Shown here piece by piece: positions 1-5,947 of a stretch of 10,386 bases of DNA (positions are counted from its first letter, which is position 1; every line of letters starts with the position of its first letter). The translations under genes were made by a program, and so were the position numbers. Below the pieces are notes generated by a model that was not told the DNA's origin, searched no databases, and saw only the letters and a program-made list of their open reading frames with translations. The DNA is taken from positions 1 to 10,386 of the forward strand of contig CAYJGW010000070.1 in the NCBI GenBank assembly GCA_964369425.1. The letters run 5' to 3'. Source of the stretch: CAUPWF01 sp964369425 (lineage in GTDB: Bacteria > Bacillota > Clostridia > Lachnospirales > Lachnospiraceae).

Positions 1-138
1 ATGCATAATATTGTAACATTCTTTTGAGGGTAGTGCAAGTGTAAATGCAGTGCATAAAAAGAGGGATTAGAAATATTAGAACAAAAAAGACAGAAAATAA
101 AAGAAAAATGATAATAATGTATACCAAAATGCAAATAG

Positions 139-147
139 TGTTATATA
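139..147 (+). promoter_or_regulatory. Possible extended -10 promoter for cls
   Basis: The sequence TG-T-TATATA fits an extended -10 element, and a TATAAT overlaps it at 144-149. It lies about 50 bases upstream of the chosen cls start. No -35 box resembling TTGACA is found at the usual 16-18 bp spacing, so this is a weak, composition-prone call in an AT-rich stretch. The rest of 1-197 holds nothing else that I can support; an open frame running in from position 45 is very basic and lacks a convincing ribosome-binding site. Confidence 0.25.
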
Positions 148-197
148 ATGTATATAAGGAAAGAGCAATAAGGTCTATTGAGAGACGAGGTGGGGAA

Positions 198-1673
198 ATG
201 TTTGAAAGATATATGTTTAATATTCAAGATGGATGGAGTATAGAATATGTAATGATTATGTTATTAACGATATCCTTTGCTATTGCAATCATTTTTTTTG
301 AAAGAAAAGAGCCACAGATAGTATGGACCTGGCTCTTGTTGATTTATTTAACACCGATTGGTGGGTTTTTACTTTATCTGCTGATTGGACGAAATTACAG
401 AAAGGATCAGATGTTTAAGGTCAAGGAGATTGAGGATGAATTAAGTTTTGCAGCAATGCGTCAAGAGGCGACAATTGAACAGAGTAAGCTTAATTTACAA
501 AATCCAGAAATGGAGAGATTTGAAAATCTGATATTGTATAACCTACAAACCACAAAAGCAGTGTTGACTGATAACAACAATGTAAGGATATACACTGATG
601 GATTGGAGAAGTTTCAAGCCTTAATGCATGAAATCGAACATGCAAAACAATATATACATCTACAGTACTATATTATTCGTGATGATAAACTCTGGAAACA
701 GATCAAAGCATTGTTGATGCAAAAGGCGCAACAAGGGGTAGAGGTGCGAGTTCTTTATGATGGAATGGGAAGTAGGATGATACGAAATAGCAGTTGGAAA
801 GAACTGAGAGAAAGCGGTGTGGAGATTGCAGAGTTTTATCCTGCTAAATTCGGGATATTTCAATTAAGAGTCAATTATCGTAACCACCGGAAAATAGGGA
901 TTATTGATGGTAGAATCGGATTTGTTGGCGGCTTTAACATAGGAAAGGAATATTTAGGTGAAGAGAAGCGATTTGGATATTGGAGAGATACGCATCTTTG
1001 TATTGAGGGTGCAGCAGTAACTACATTAGCGGTAAGGTTTGCACTAGACTGGAATTATGCAACGAAAGAAAATCTATTCTTGAAAGATCAATTATTTCAG
1101 ATTCCTAAATATTTGAAAAAGGGAAATGAAGCAGTGCAGATTATTTCCAGTGGTCCAGATTCAAAATATCAACAAATACGCAATAACTATGTGCGATTAA
1201 TTCACAAAGCAAGAAAACGTATCTATATTCAAAGCCCCTATTTTGTGCCAGATGAAACAATGGTGGAAGCACTTAAAATGGCTATTAATTCTGGAGTAGA
1301 TGTAAGAATTATGATTCCTTCTAAGCCAGACCATCCTTTTGTATATTGGGCAACTTATTCTTATATAGGAGAATTGATAGAAGAAGGTGCGAAATGTTAC
1401 GTCTATAATAATGGTTTTCTTCATTCAAAAGTACTAACAGTAGATGGACTTGTTACTTGTTGTGGTACAGCAAATATGGATATTAGAAGTTTTAAATTAA
1501 ACTTTGAAGTCAATGCAGTGGTATTCAATGAAAGAACCACGCAGATTATGGAGCGTAAGTTTGAAACAGATATGTCTAATTCAACTAGAGTTACAAAGAA
1601 AGCATACAGAATGCGCAACGTATGGATTCGTATAAGAGAGCAGTTCTCAAGGTTATTAGCACCTATTTTGTGA
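198..1673 (+). CDS. cls: Cardiolipin synthase (phospholipase D superfamily, two HKD motifs)
   Basis: This membrane enzyme joins two phosphatidylglycerol molecules to form cardiolipin and glycerol (family knowledge). The 491-aa product has two N-terminal membrane segments (about residues 17-34 and 41-63). Two phospholipase D catalytic motifs HxK(x)4D follow: H230/K232/D237 in NHRKIGIID and H409/K411/D416 in LHSKVLTVD. Each is followed by the usual Gly/Asn stretch (GGFN; GTANMD). Length and layout match bacterial ClsA-type synthases (about 480-510 aa). The frame stays open back to 45, but the ATG at 198 is preferred: it follows a GAGGTGGGG ribosome-binding site, and the 51 extra upstream residues are Lys/Arg-rich and unlike the family. 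The next gene is 103 bp downstream, with no clear terminator between them. All catalytic residues are intact. Family certain; which paralogue (ClsA or ClsB-like) cannot be told. Confidence 0.94.
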   Translation: MFERYMFNIQDGWSIEYVMIMLLTISFAIAIIFFERKEPQIVWTWLLLIYLTPIGGFLLYLLIGRNYRKDQMFKVKEIEDELSFAAMRQEATIEQSKLNLQNPEMERFENLILYNLQTTKAVLTDNNNVRIYTDGLEKFQALMHEIEHAKQYIHLQYYIIRDDKLWKQIKALLMQKAQQGVEVRVLYDGMGSRMIRNSSWKELRESGVEIAEFYPAKFGIFQLRVNYRNHRKIGIIDGRIGFVGGFNIGKEYLGEEKRFGYWRDTHLCIEGAAVTTLAVRFALDWNYATKENLFLKDQLFQIPKYLKKGNEAVQIISSGPDSKYQQIRNNYVRLIHKARKRIYIQSPYFVPDETMVEALKMAINSGVDVRIMIPSKPDHPFVYWATYSYIGELIEEGAKCYVYNNGFLHSKVLTVDGLVTCCGTANMDIRSFKLNFEVNAVVFNERTTQIMERKFETDMSNSTRVTKKAYRMRNVWIRIREQFSRLLAPIL

Positions 1674-1776
1674 AAAGAGTGTGAAACATGAATAAAATTC
1701 CTTTTCATTTTATGGTTTATATGAGATAATACCCATTGGACTTAGTCGAACAATGAAAAATGCGAAGGAGTATATA

Positions 1777-2871
1777 ATGAAAAGAATCAAAGTGATGGCA
1801 TTAGTAACACTGCTAGTGAGTACAATGGCAATAGGATGTGGAAATAATAACGAGAATGCGGGAGGAAAGTTTACCGTTTCGGAATATAAGGGAATTCAGT
1901 TAATTGAACCAGCGACACAAGAAGTAACGGATGATGCAGTAGATGGGGATATTGCACTACAATTAGAGGCTTATGCTGAAACAAGTGAGATTACAGATCG
2001 ACCAGTACAAGATGGAGATACAGTAATCATTAATTATACTGGAACAAAAGATGGTGTTGCTTTTGAAGGTGGAACAGCAGAAAATGCAGAATTAGTGATT
2101 GGTTCTAATTCATTTATTGATGGGTTTGAATCAGGTCTCATAGGTGCGAATGTGGGAGAGACAAGAAGCCTTAACCTGACATTCCCAGAGGATTACGGCA
2201 GTGAAGACTTAGCAGGTCAAGCGGTTGTATTTGATGTGACAGTAAATGCGATTCAAGAAGTGACAATTCCTGAACTTTCAGATGATTTGGTAAAAGAGAT
2301 GTCAGAAGAGTCAGAGACTGTAGAAGAGTATAGAGAAGAAGTAAGAGCAGGACTTGAAGAATATGCTAAGATGCAAGGTGAAGAAGATTTAAAATATCAA
2401 GCTGTAGAAATTTTACTTGCAAATACAGAGGTAGAAGAATATGACCAAGAAGCGCTAGATGAGGCGAAAACAGTGTTAGAAGGTCAAATGGAAGAACAAG
2501 CAGCTATGTATGGAATGGAAGTTGATGAATTAATCAGTGCCATGACAGGTGGAATGACTGCGGATGAGTATTATGAGACAAATGCTGAAAATATGGTAAA
2601 AGAAGAACTTATGGTGAACTATATTGCAGATAAGGAAGATATCTCTTTTACAGAAGATGAACTTCAAGAAGAGTACTTAGAACTTGCGCAAGAGGTTGGA
2701 TATACTAGTGTAGAAGAAGTATTAGAAATAGTAGATGAAGAAACGCTAAAACAAATCGTAATTTCTGATGCTGTATATGAGTGGGTAGTGGATAATGCTG
2801 AAATTGTAGCTGCGGAAGATATCGAAGTATTAGATGAAGAAGAGACTTCAGAAGAGGGAACAGACGAATAA
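1777..2871 (+). CDS. Trigger-factor-like FKBP peptidyl-prolyl isomerase, predicted lipoprotein
   Basis: The 364-aa product begins with a lipoprotein signal: MKR, a hydrophobic stretch, then AIGC with the acylated Cys at 21, followed by an Asn-rich linker. An FKBP-type prolyl isomerase domain spans about residues 76-160 (DGDTVIINYTG..., FIDGFESGLIGANVGE..., FPEDYG). A long acidic helical region (about 165-345) follows; its start, PELSDDLVKEMSEES, resembles the trigger factor C-terminal chaperone domain. The N-terminal ribosome-binding domain of cytosolic trigger factor is absent. I infer an extracytoplasmic folding catalyst anchored to the outer face of the membrane. The tail is highly acidic (EEDEEE-type). 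The ATG at 1777 is chosen over the in-frame ATG at 1753 because AAGGAG (1765-1770) sits 6 bases before it and because it gives a clean signal peptide. Ordinary cytosolic tig is the main alternative, and the signal peptide argues against it. Confidence 0.88.
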   Translation: MKRIKVMALVTLLVSTMAIGCGNNNENAGGKFTVSEYKGIQLIEPATQEVTDDAVDGDIALQLEAYAETSEITDRPVQDGDTVIINYTGTKDGVAFEGGTAENAELVIGSNSFIDGFESGLIGANVGETRSLNLTFPEDYGSEDLAGQAVVFDVTVNAIQEVTIPELSDDLVKEMSEESETVEEYREEVRAGLEEYAKMQGEEDLKYQAVEILLANTEVEEYDQEALDEAKTVLEGQMEEQAAMYGMEVDELISAMTGGMTADEYYETNAENMVKEELMVNYIADKEDISFTEDELQEEYLELAQEVGYTSVEEVLEIVDEETLKQIVISDAVYEWVVDNAEIVAAEDIEVLDEEETSEEGTDE

Positions 2872-2887
2872 AGCTATAAAAGGGAGG

Positions 2888-2913
2888 ATGCCAGGTGATT
2901 AATCACCTGGCAT
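2888..2913 (+). terminator. Perfect 26-bp palindrome, probable terminator
   Basis: ATGCCAGGTGATT is followed directly by its exact reverse complement (13-bp arms, TTAA at the centre). It starts 17 bases after the stop codon of the FKBP lipoprotein gene. The stem is strong, but the downstream tail (TCATTATG) is only moderately U-rich, so an intrinsic terminator is likely rather than certain. A 3' stabilising hairpin or a protein-binding palindrome is also possible. The rest of the gap to the ars promoter (2914-3059) shows nothing well supported. Confidence 0.55.
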
Positions 2914-3059
2914 TCATTATGAAAAAGAAAAAATCTATATTAAATGTTTGTAGCACCACTCCTTACGTTTAGTATAAATAAAATTAGTGACTAAAACATG
3001 AGGATAACATGAAGAAATATAAAATAAGTTATGAACAAAATGTTAAATTCAAATAAGTG

Positions 3060-3088
3060 TTGACAGATGAAGTGAAAGTGAATATAAT
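3060..3088 (+). promoter_or_regulatory. Consensus sigma-A promoter of the ars unit
   Basis: A perfect TTGACA (3060-3065) and a perfect TATAAT (3083-3088) are separated by 17 bp, the ideal vegetative promoter. The expected transcription start (about 3095) coincides with the beginning of an inverted repeat, as expected for a promoter that is strong by default and held off by a repressor. Confidence 0.9.
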
Positions 3089-3094
3089 AAACAT

Positions 3095-3110
3095 ATCAAA
3101 AATAATTGAT
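3095..3110. promoter_or_regulatory. Probable ArsR operator 1 (arsR leader)
   Basis: ATCAAAAATAATTGAT is an inverted repeat (ATCAA, 6-base centre, TTGAT). It lies just downstream of the -10 box and 2 bases before the GAGGTGAT ribosome-binding site of arsR. A 15/16 identical copy precedes acr3 at 3490-3505. Binding here would block transcription initiation. Assignment to ArsR is inferred from position and duplication. Confidence 0.72.
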
Positions 3111-3124
3111 TTGAGGTGATATAC

Positions 3125-3445
3125 ATGACTGATAAGCATGTGAAAGATGCAAAAGTGTTCAAAGCGCTTTGTGATGATAAAAGATTAAGGATATTAGAAT
3201 ATTTGAGAACAGGTGAAAAGTGTGGTTGTGTATTAATTGATCTGATGGACATTGGTCAATCATCATTATCGTACCATATGAAGATTTTATGTGAATCAGG
3301 CATTGTTGAGAGTAGACAAGAAGGAAAATGGACACATTATAAAATCAGTAAGTCTGGTAGTAAAGATGCAATAGGTTTATTAGCACAGATTACAGATGCA
3401 AGCAATGCTACCTGTAGTGAAGGAAGTTGTAAAGTGACAGTGTAA
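3125..3445 (+). CDS. arsR: ArsR-family metalloregulator, arsenite-responsive repressor
   Basis: The 106-aa product is a winged-helix ArsR/SmtB repressor that should leave DNA when it binds As(III) or Sb(III). The DNA-recognition helix region reads QSSLSYHMKIL (about residues 45-55), followed by the wing EGKWTHYKI (66-74). The metal site is a C33-G-C35 pair at the start of the helix that carries CVC in E. coli ArsR. The third Cys found there in E. coli (CxCxxC) is Ile38 here; further Cys residues are C16, C56, and C97 and C102 near the C-terminus. The ATG at 3125 is used because GAGGTGAT precedes it by about 5 bases; a GTG at 3116 lies inside that ribosome-binding site. The gene heads a unit with Acr3 and is preceded by a consensus promoter and a likely operator. 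Response to another soft metal cannot be excluded, but the neighbour argues for arsenic. Confidence 0.93.
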   Translation: MTDKHVKDAKVFKALCDDKRLRILEYLRTGEKCGCVLIDLMDIGQSSLSYHMKILCESGIVESRQEGKWTHYKISKSGSKDAIGLLAQITDASNATCSEGSCKVTV

Positions 3446-3451
3446 TGAAAA

Positions 3452-3480
3452 AAAAGAGTGCAAATGCACTCTTTTATATA
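3452..3480 (+). terminator. Hairpin terminator or attenuator between arsR and acr3
   Basis: AAAAGAGTGCA pairs with TGCACTCTTTT (arms 3452-3462 and 3465-3475; as RNA probably an AAAT loop) and is followed by ATATA. With A-runs before and T-runs after, it can act as an intrinsic terminator in either direction. It begins 6 bases after the arsR stop codon. Because no convincing promoter is seen between it and acr3, it may set the arsR:acr3 transcript ratio rather than end the unit. Confidence 0.72.
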
Positions 3481-3489
3481 GATTAATAC

Positions 3490-3505
3490 ATCGAAAATAA
3501 TTGAT
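3490..3505. promoter_or_regulatory. Probable ArsR operator 2 (acr3 leader)
   Basis: ATCGAAAATAATTGAT differs from the arsR leader element at 3095-3110 by one base. It holds the same place relative to its gene, a few bases before the ribosome-binding site. The single change weakens one arm of the inverted repeat. No TTGACA/TATAAT pair is recognisable upstream, so it could act as a transcription roadblock or could control a weak promoter that I cannot identify. Confidence 0.62.
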
Positions 3506-3523
3506 ATGAAAAAGGAGTTTATG

Positions 3524-4582
3524 ATGAAAAAAGAAAAAATTGATATGGGATTTTTTGAAAAATATTTGACAGTATGGGTGGCACTTTGTATGGTAGTCGG
3601 GATATTAATAGGAAGATTTTTACCGATTATTCCACAAACGTTGCAAAAATTTGAATACGCAAATGTATCGATACCAATTGCAATCTTAATCTGGTTGATG
3701 ATATACCCAATGATGTTAAAGGTTGATTTTAAAAGTGTAAAAAATGTAGGGAAAAATCCGAAAGGATTATACGTAACTTGGGTAGTGAATTGGTTGATTA
3801 AACCATTTACAATGTTTGGGATTGCATGGGTATTTTTCTTTGTCGTATTTAAAGGATTTATTTCACCAGAACTAGCGACAGATTACCTAGCAGGAGCTGT
3901 ACTATTAGGTGCAGCACCTTGTACAGCGATGGTATTTGTATGGAGCCATTTGACGAAAGGAAACGCAGCATATACAGTAGTACAAGTAGCGACAAATGAC
4001 CTAATTATTTTGATAGCTTTTACACCGATTGTAGCATTTTTATTAGGAGTAGGTGGCGTAAGTGTACCATGGAATACTTTAATTTTATCAGTAGTGCTAT
4101 TTGTAGTAATCCCGTTAGTAATGGGAGTTTTAACCAGAGTGAATGTAATTAAGAACAAAGGAGAAGCGTACTTCAATGAGAAGTTTATCCCTAAATTTTC
4201 AAATGTAACAATCGTTGGACTACTAGTAACACTTGTAATTATCTTCTCATTACAAGGAGATGTAATCTTAGAGAATCCACTACACATCGTATTGATTGCA
4301 GTACCGTTGATTATTCAGACATTCTTTATATTCTTCTTAGCATACATGACATGTAAAGGATTGAAGTTGCCTCATAACATCGCAGCACCAGCAGGAATGA
4401 TTGGAGCTTCAAACTTCTTCGAACTATCAGTAGCAGTTGCGATTTCTCTCTTTGGGACAGATAGCCCAGTGGCACTTGCAACAGTCGTAGGAGTGTTAGT
4501 AGAGGTACCGGTAATGTTGACACTTGTTAAGATTGTTAATAATACAAAAGATAAATTTCCAGTAGCAAAGGAAGAGGCGTAG
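3524..4582 (+). CDS. acr3: Acr3-family arsenite efflux permease
   Basis: This integral membrane protein exports As(OH)3/arsenite, and in some members antimonite, using the proton gradient (family knowledge). The 352-aa product is strongly hydrophobic with about ten membrane segments. The family-defining cysteine lies in GAAPCTAMVFVWSHLTKGN (C133), and the conserved late Glu region FFELSVAVAISLFG...VGVLVEVP is present. The length fits bacterial Acr3 (about 350-370 aa). ATG 3524 is preferred: AGGAG (3513-3517) is 6 bases upstream. ATG 3521 is next best; ATG 3506 lies upstream of that site. It follows arsR after a hairpin and a second operator-like repeat, and a metallophosphoesterase gene starts 6 bp after its stop, probably on the same transcript. 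The gene might be named arsB in some annotations, but the protein is not of the E. coli ArsB family. Confidence 0.95.
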   Translation: MKKEKIDMGFFEKYLTVWVALCMVVGILIGRFLPIIPQTLQKFEYANVSIPIAILIWLMIYPMMLKVDFKSVKNVGKNPKGLYVTWVVNWLIKPFTMFGIAWVFFFVVFKGFISPELATDYLAGAVLLGAAPCTAMVFVWSHLTKGNAAYTVVQVATNDLIILIAFTPIVAFLLGVGGVSVPWNTLILSVVLFVVIPLVMGVLTRVNVIKNKGEAYFNEKFIPKFSNVTIVGLLVTLVIIFSLQGDVILENPLHIVLIAVPLIIQTFFIFFLAYMTCKGLKLPHNIAAPAGMIGASNFFELSVAVAISLFGTDSPVALATVVGVLVEVPVMLTLVKIVNNTKDKFPVAKEEA

Positions 4583-4588
4583 AATTAG

Positions 4589-5296
4589 ATGAGATTTGCA
4601 GTATTAGGAGATGTGCATGGCAATAAGTATGCACTAGAGAGTGTGTTTAAAGACATTGAAAAGCAATCCATTGATTTTGTGGTATCTACAGGAGATTTGA
4701 TAGGATATATGCCATTTGTAAACGAAGTGATTCGTATGATGAAAGACAAGAAAGTATTAGTAGTACAAGGAAATCACGATCAGGTGATAGGAGAAGGAAA
4801 ACAGGTTTTGGATGGAGAAATCCAGAACCTATCTTATAAGGAAATTCAAAAAGATGCATCCAGAATCTTTACCAATTGGGCTATTACAGAGGAAAATAGA
4901 GAGTATCTGAAAAATCTGCCGAAAAATTTACAGTTGGAGTGCAATAACAAAAAGTTGGTGGTAGTTCATGGAAGCCCAAGAAGTATTGAAGAGTACTTAT
5001 ATGGGCTGGATGAAATCTTAGAACCAATTGCAGTAGGAACAGAGTATGATGCTGTTGTCTGTGGACACACTCATATACCATATGCAAAGACGGTAAAAGG
5101 AACAGAGTTTATCAATGCAGGTTCTGTTGGAAAACCAAAACATGGAGACAATCGTGCAACGTATGTAATCATAGAGGTAATAGAGGAAAAAATTAAAACT
5201 GAAGTGAGATACGTAACATACGATGTTGACGCAATGATAGCAGCAATAAAAGAAAATCAGATGATTTCAGAAGAATTGATTGAGATGATATCTTAA
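4589..5296 (+). CDS. Metallophosphoesterase, YfcE/MJ0936-like
   Basis: The 235-aa protein has the full calcineurin-like metal site in order: GDVHGN (D8, H10), TGDLIGY (D36), GNHD (N62, H63), VVHGSP (H127) and GHTH (H160, H162), followed by NAGSVGKPKHGD. These fit a dinuclear-metal phosphodiesterase or phosphatase of the YfcE/MJ0936 type. The size (220-250 aa) and the lack of a signal peptide indicate a compact cytoplasmic enzyme. The physiological substrate of this group is generally unknown. Its start is 6 bp after the acr3 stop, with a purine-rich GGAAGAGGCG ribosome-binding site inside the acr3 end, so translation is probably coupled. That makes it part of the arsenic unit by organisation, but a role in arsenic metabolism is inference only. 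A terminator overlaps its 3' end. Confidence 0.9.
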   Translation: MRFAVLGDVHGNKYALESVFKDIEKQSIDFVVSTGDLIGYMPFVNEVIRMMKDKKVLVVQGNHDQVIGEGKQVLDGEIQNLSYKEIQKDASRIFTNWAITEENREYLKNLPKNLQLECNNKKLVVVHGSPRSIEEYLYGLDEILEPIAVGTEYDAVVCGHTHIPYAKTVKGTEFINAGSVGKPKHGDNRATYVIIEVIEEKIKTEVRYVTYDVDAMIAAIKENQMISEELIEMIS

Positions 5297-5312
5297 TCAA
5301 TTCTTTTTTTAT
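5271..5312 (+). terminator. Intrinsic terminator of the arsR-acr3-phosphoesterase unit
   Basis: AAGAATTGATT (5271-5281) pairs with AATCAATTCTT (5295-5305) across a 13-base loop, and a T-run TTCTTTTTTTATT follows. The 5' arm is inside the last codons of the phosphoesterase gene and the stop codon is at the base of the 3' arm, so termination is packed into the gene end. Confidence 0.82.
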
Positions 5313-5321
5313 TGATATCTA

Positions 5322-5350
5322 TTGATATAAGTAATAGTGTACGTTATAAT
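5322..5350 (+). promoter_or_regulatory. Promoter of the toxin-antitoxin operon
   Basis: TTGATA (5322-5327) and a perfect TATAAT (5345-5350) are spaced 17 bp apart, a near-consensus sigma-A promoter. Transcription would begin around 5357, giving a leader of about 53 bases before the antitoxin ATG. The -35 box lies in a short direct repeat, ATTGATAT, present at 5311-5318 and 5321-5328. Confidence 0.82.
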
Positions 5351-5355
5351 GTACA
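5338..5355. promoter_or_regulatory. YefM/YoeB-type operator overlapping the -10 box
   Basis: TGTACGTTATAATGTACA carries 5-bp inverted arms (TGTAC/GTACA). It can also be read as a TGTACG hexamer and a perfect TGTACA hexamer whose centres are 12 bp apart. The E. coli yefM-yoeB operator is known to use TGTACA core hexamers at that spacing. The element covers the -10 box, so binding by the antitoxin or the complex would repress the operon. The match is seen in sequence; binding is inferred. Confidence 0.72.
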
Positions 5356-5375
5356 TAAATACAGTTCTAATATAA

Positions 5376-5412
5376 AAGGAGGTATATCGGGTCTATACTC
5401 GATGAAATTATG
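5376..5412 (+). promoter_or_regulatory. Antitoxin leader: ribosome-binding site, hairpin, start codon
   Basis: A strong Shine-Dalgarno AAGGAGG (5376-5382) lies 27 bases before the antitoxin ATG (5410), too far for normal initiation. Between them ATCGGGT (5386-5392) pairs with ACTCGAT (5397-5403) around the loop CTAT, with one G-U pair. Folding this stem leaves about 9 unpaired bases between the Shine-Dalgarno and the ATG. A three-codon ORF (ATG 5402, stop 5411-5413) overlaps the antitoxin start. Confidence 0.55.
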
Positions 5413-5658
5413 ATTAATACGAATATAACAAATTTCAGGAAAAACATTTTTAGTATGTTAGAGCAGACTATAAAATGGGGAGAGCCACTAAATATTAGCA
5501 CAAAAGAAGGCAATGCAGTGGTGTTAAGTGAAGAGGAGTATAATGGTTTAATTGAAACAGCATCTATCAACTCAAATCCTCTATTAAAAGAAAAGATAAT
5601 GGAAGGATTGAATACGTCACTTGAAGATTGTGTTTCAGAAGATGAGGTAGAATGGTAG
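5410..5658 (+). CDS. yefM: Antitoxin, YefM/Phd family
   Basis: The 82-aa acidic protein binds and neutralises the adjacent RNase toxin and represses the operon (family knowledge). The N-terminal part, MINTNITNFRKNIFSMLEQ, lines up with the YefM DNA-binding fold. The NAVVLSEEEYNGLIET segment is the conserved core of the family (E. coli: GEAVLMSLEEYNSLEET). The C-terminal stretch after about residue 55 should be the flexible toxin-wrapping tail. Its stop overlaps the toxin start by 7 bases. The ATG at 5410 is supported by alignment with YefM, not by the Shine-Dalgarno, which lies 27 bases upstream beyond a small hairpin. No other standard start codon fits in frame. A YefM-type operator overlaps the promoter. 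Confidence 0.9.
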   Translation: MINTNITNFRKNIFSMLEQTIKWGEPLNISTKEGNAVVLSEEEYNGLIETASINSNPLLKEKIMEGLNTSLEDCVSEDEVEW

Positions 5659-5921
5659 ATTACAAGATTGTATATACGAAAAAGGCGACTGCAGATATAC
5701 CAAAGCTAAAATCAATAGGACTCGATTCCAAAGCAAAGAGATTAATCGAAATTATCAAATCGAACCCCTATCAGACACCTCCTACCTTTGAAAAATTACA
5801 AGGAGATTTGCAAGGGGCTTTTTCGAGAAGAATCAATATAAAACATCGATTGGTTTATCAGATTTATGCAGAAGAAAAAATAGTTAAGATTATTAGCTTA
5901 TGGTCACATTACGAGTTTTAA
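5652..5921 (+). CDS. yoeB: Toxin, YoeB/Txe-family mRNA interferase
   Basis: The 89-aa basic protein belongs to the RelE-fold YoeB/Txe group, ribosome-dependent RNases that cleave mRNA in the A site (family knowledge). The conserved core FSRRINIKHRLVYQI (57-71) matches WSRRITEEHRLVYAV of E. coli YoeB. By alignment the catalytic residues E46, R65 and H83 of E. coli correspond to E47, R66 and H86, with Tyr87 following, so the toxin looks active. The start ATG overlaps the antitoxin stop (ATGGTAG), the usual coupled arrangement that keeps antitoxin in excess. Its stop overlaps an ATG (TAATG at 5919-5923) in frame with the next transporter gene. Confidence 0.92.
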   Translation: MVDYKIVYTKKATADIPKLKSIGLDSKAKRLIEIIKSNPYQTPPTFEKLQGDLQGAFSRRINIKHRLVYQIYAEEKIVKIISLWSHYEF

Positions 5922-5947
5922 TGAATAAGAGAGTAGGAAAAGTATTA

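Noticed and set aside
45..197. N-terminal extension of cardiolipin synthase starting at the ATG at 45
   Set aside because: The extra 51 residues are Lys/Arg-rich and unlike the family, there is no good ribosome-binding site at 45, and ATG 198 has GAGGTGGGG and gives the usual length.
2968..2995. Inverted repeat TTTAGT/ACTAAA in the gap before the ars promoter
   Set aside because: The arms are 6 bp with a 16-base AT-rich loop and no regulatory context, so chance is the likeliest explanation.
3009..3056. Possible 15-residue peptide ORF (MKKYKIS...) before the ars promoter
   Set aside because: It has only a weak GAGGA-like site, no recognisable similarity, and ends just before the ars -35 box; such short ORFs are expected by chance in AT-rich DNA.
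3883..4287. Minus-strand ORF of 134 codons inside acr3
   Set aside because: It is a shadow of the Acr3 reading frame; the plus strand encodes a clear conserved transporter and the minus-strand product looks like nothing known.
5311..5328. Direct repeat ATTGATAT-CT-ATTGATAT as a third ArsR-like operator
   Set aside because: It shares only the ATTGAT half with the ars repeats, is not an inverted repeat, and lies beyond the ars terminator; half of it is explained by the -35 box of the toxin-antitoxin promoter.
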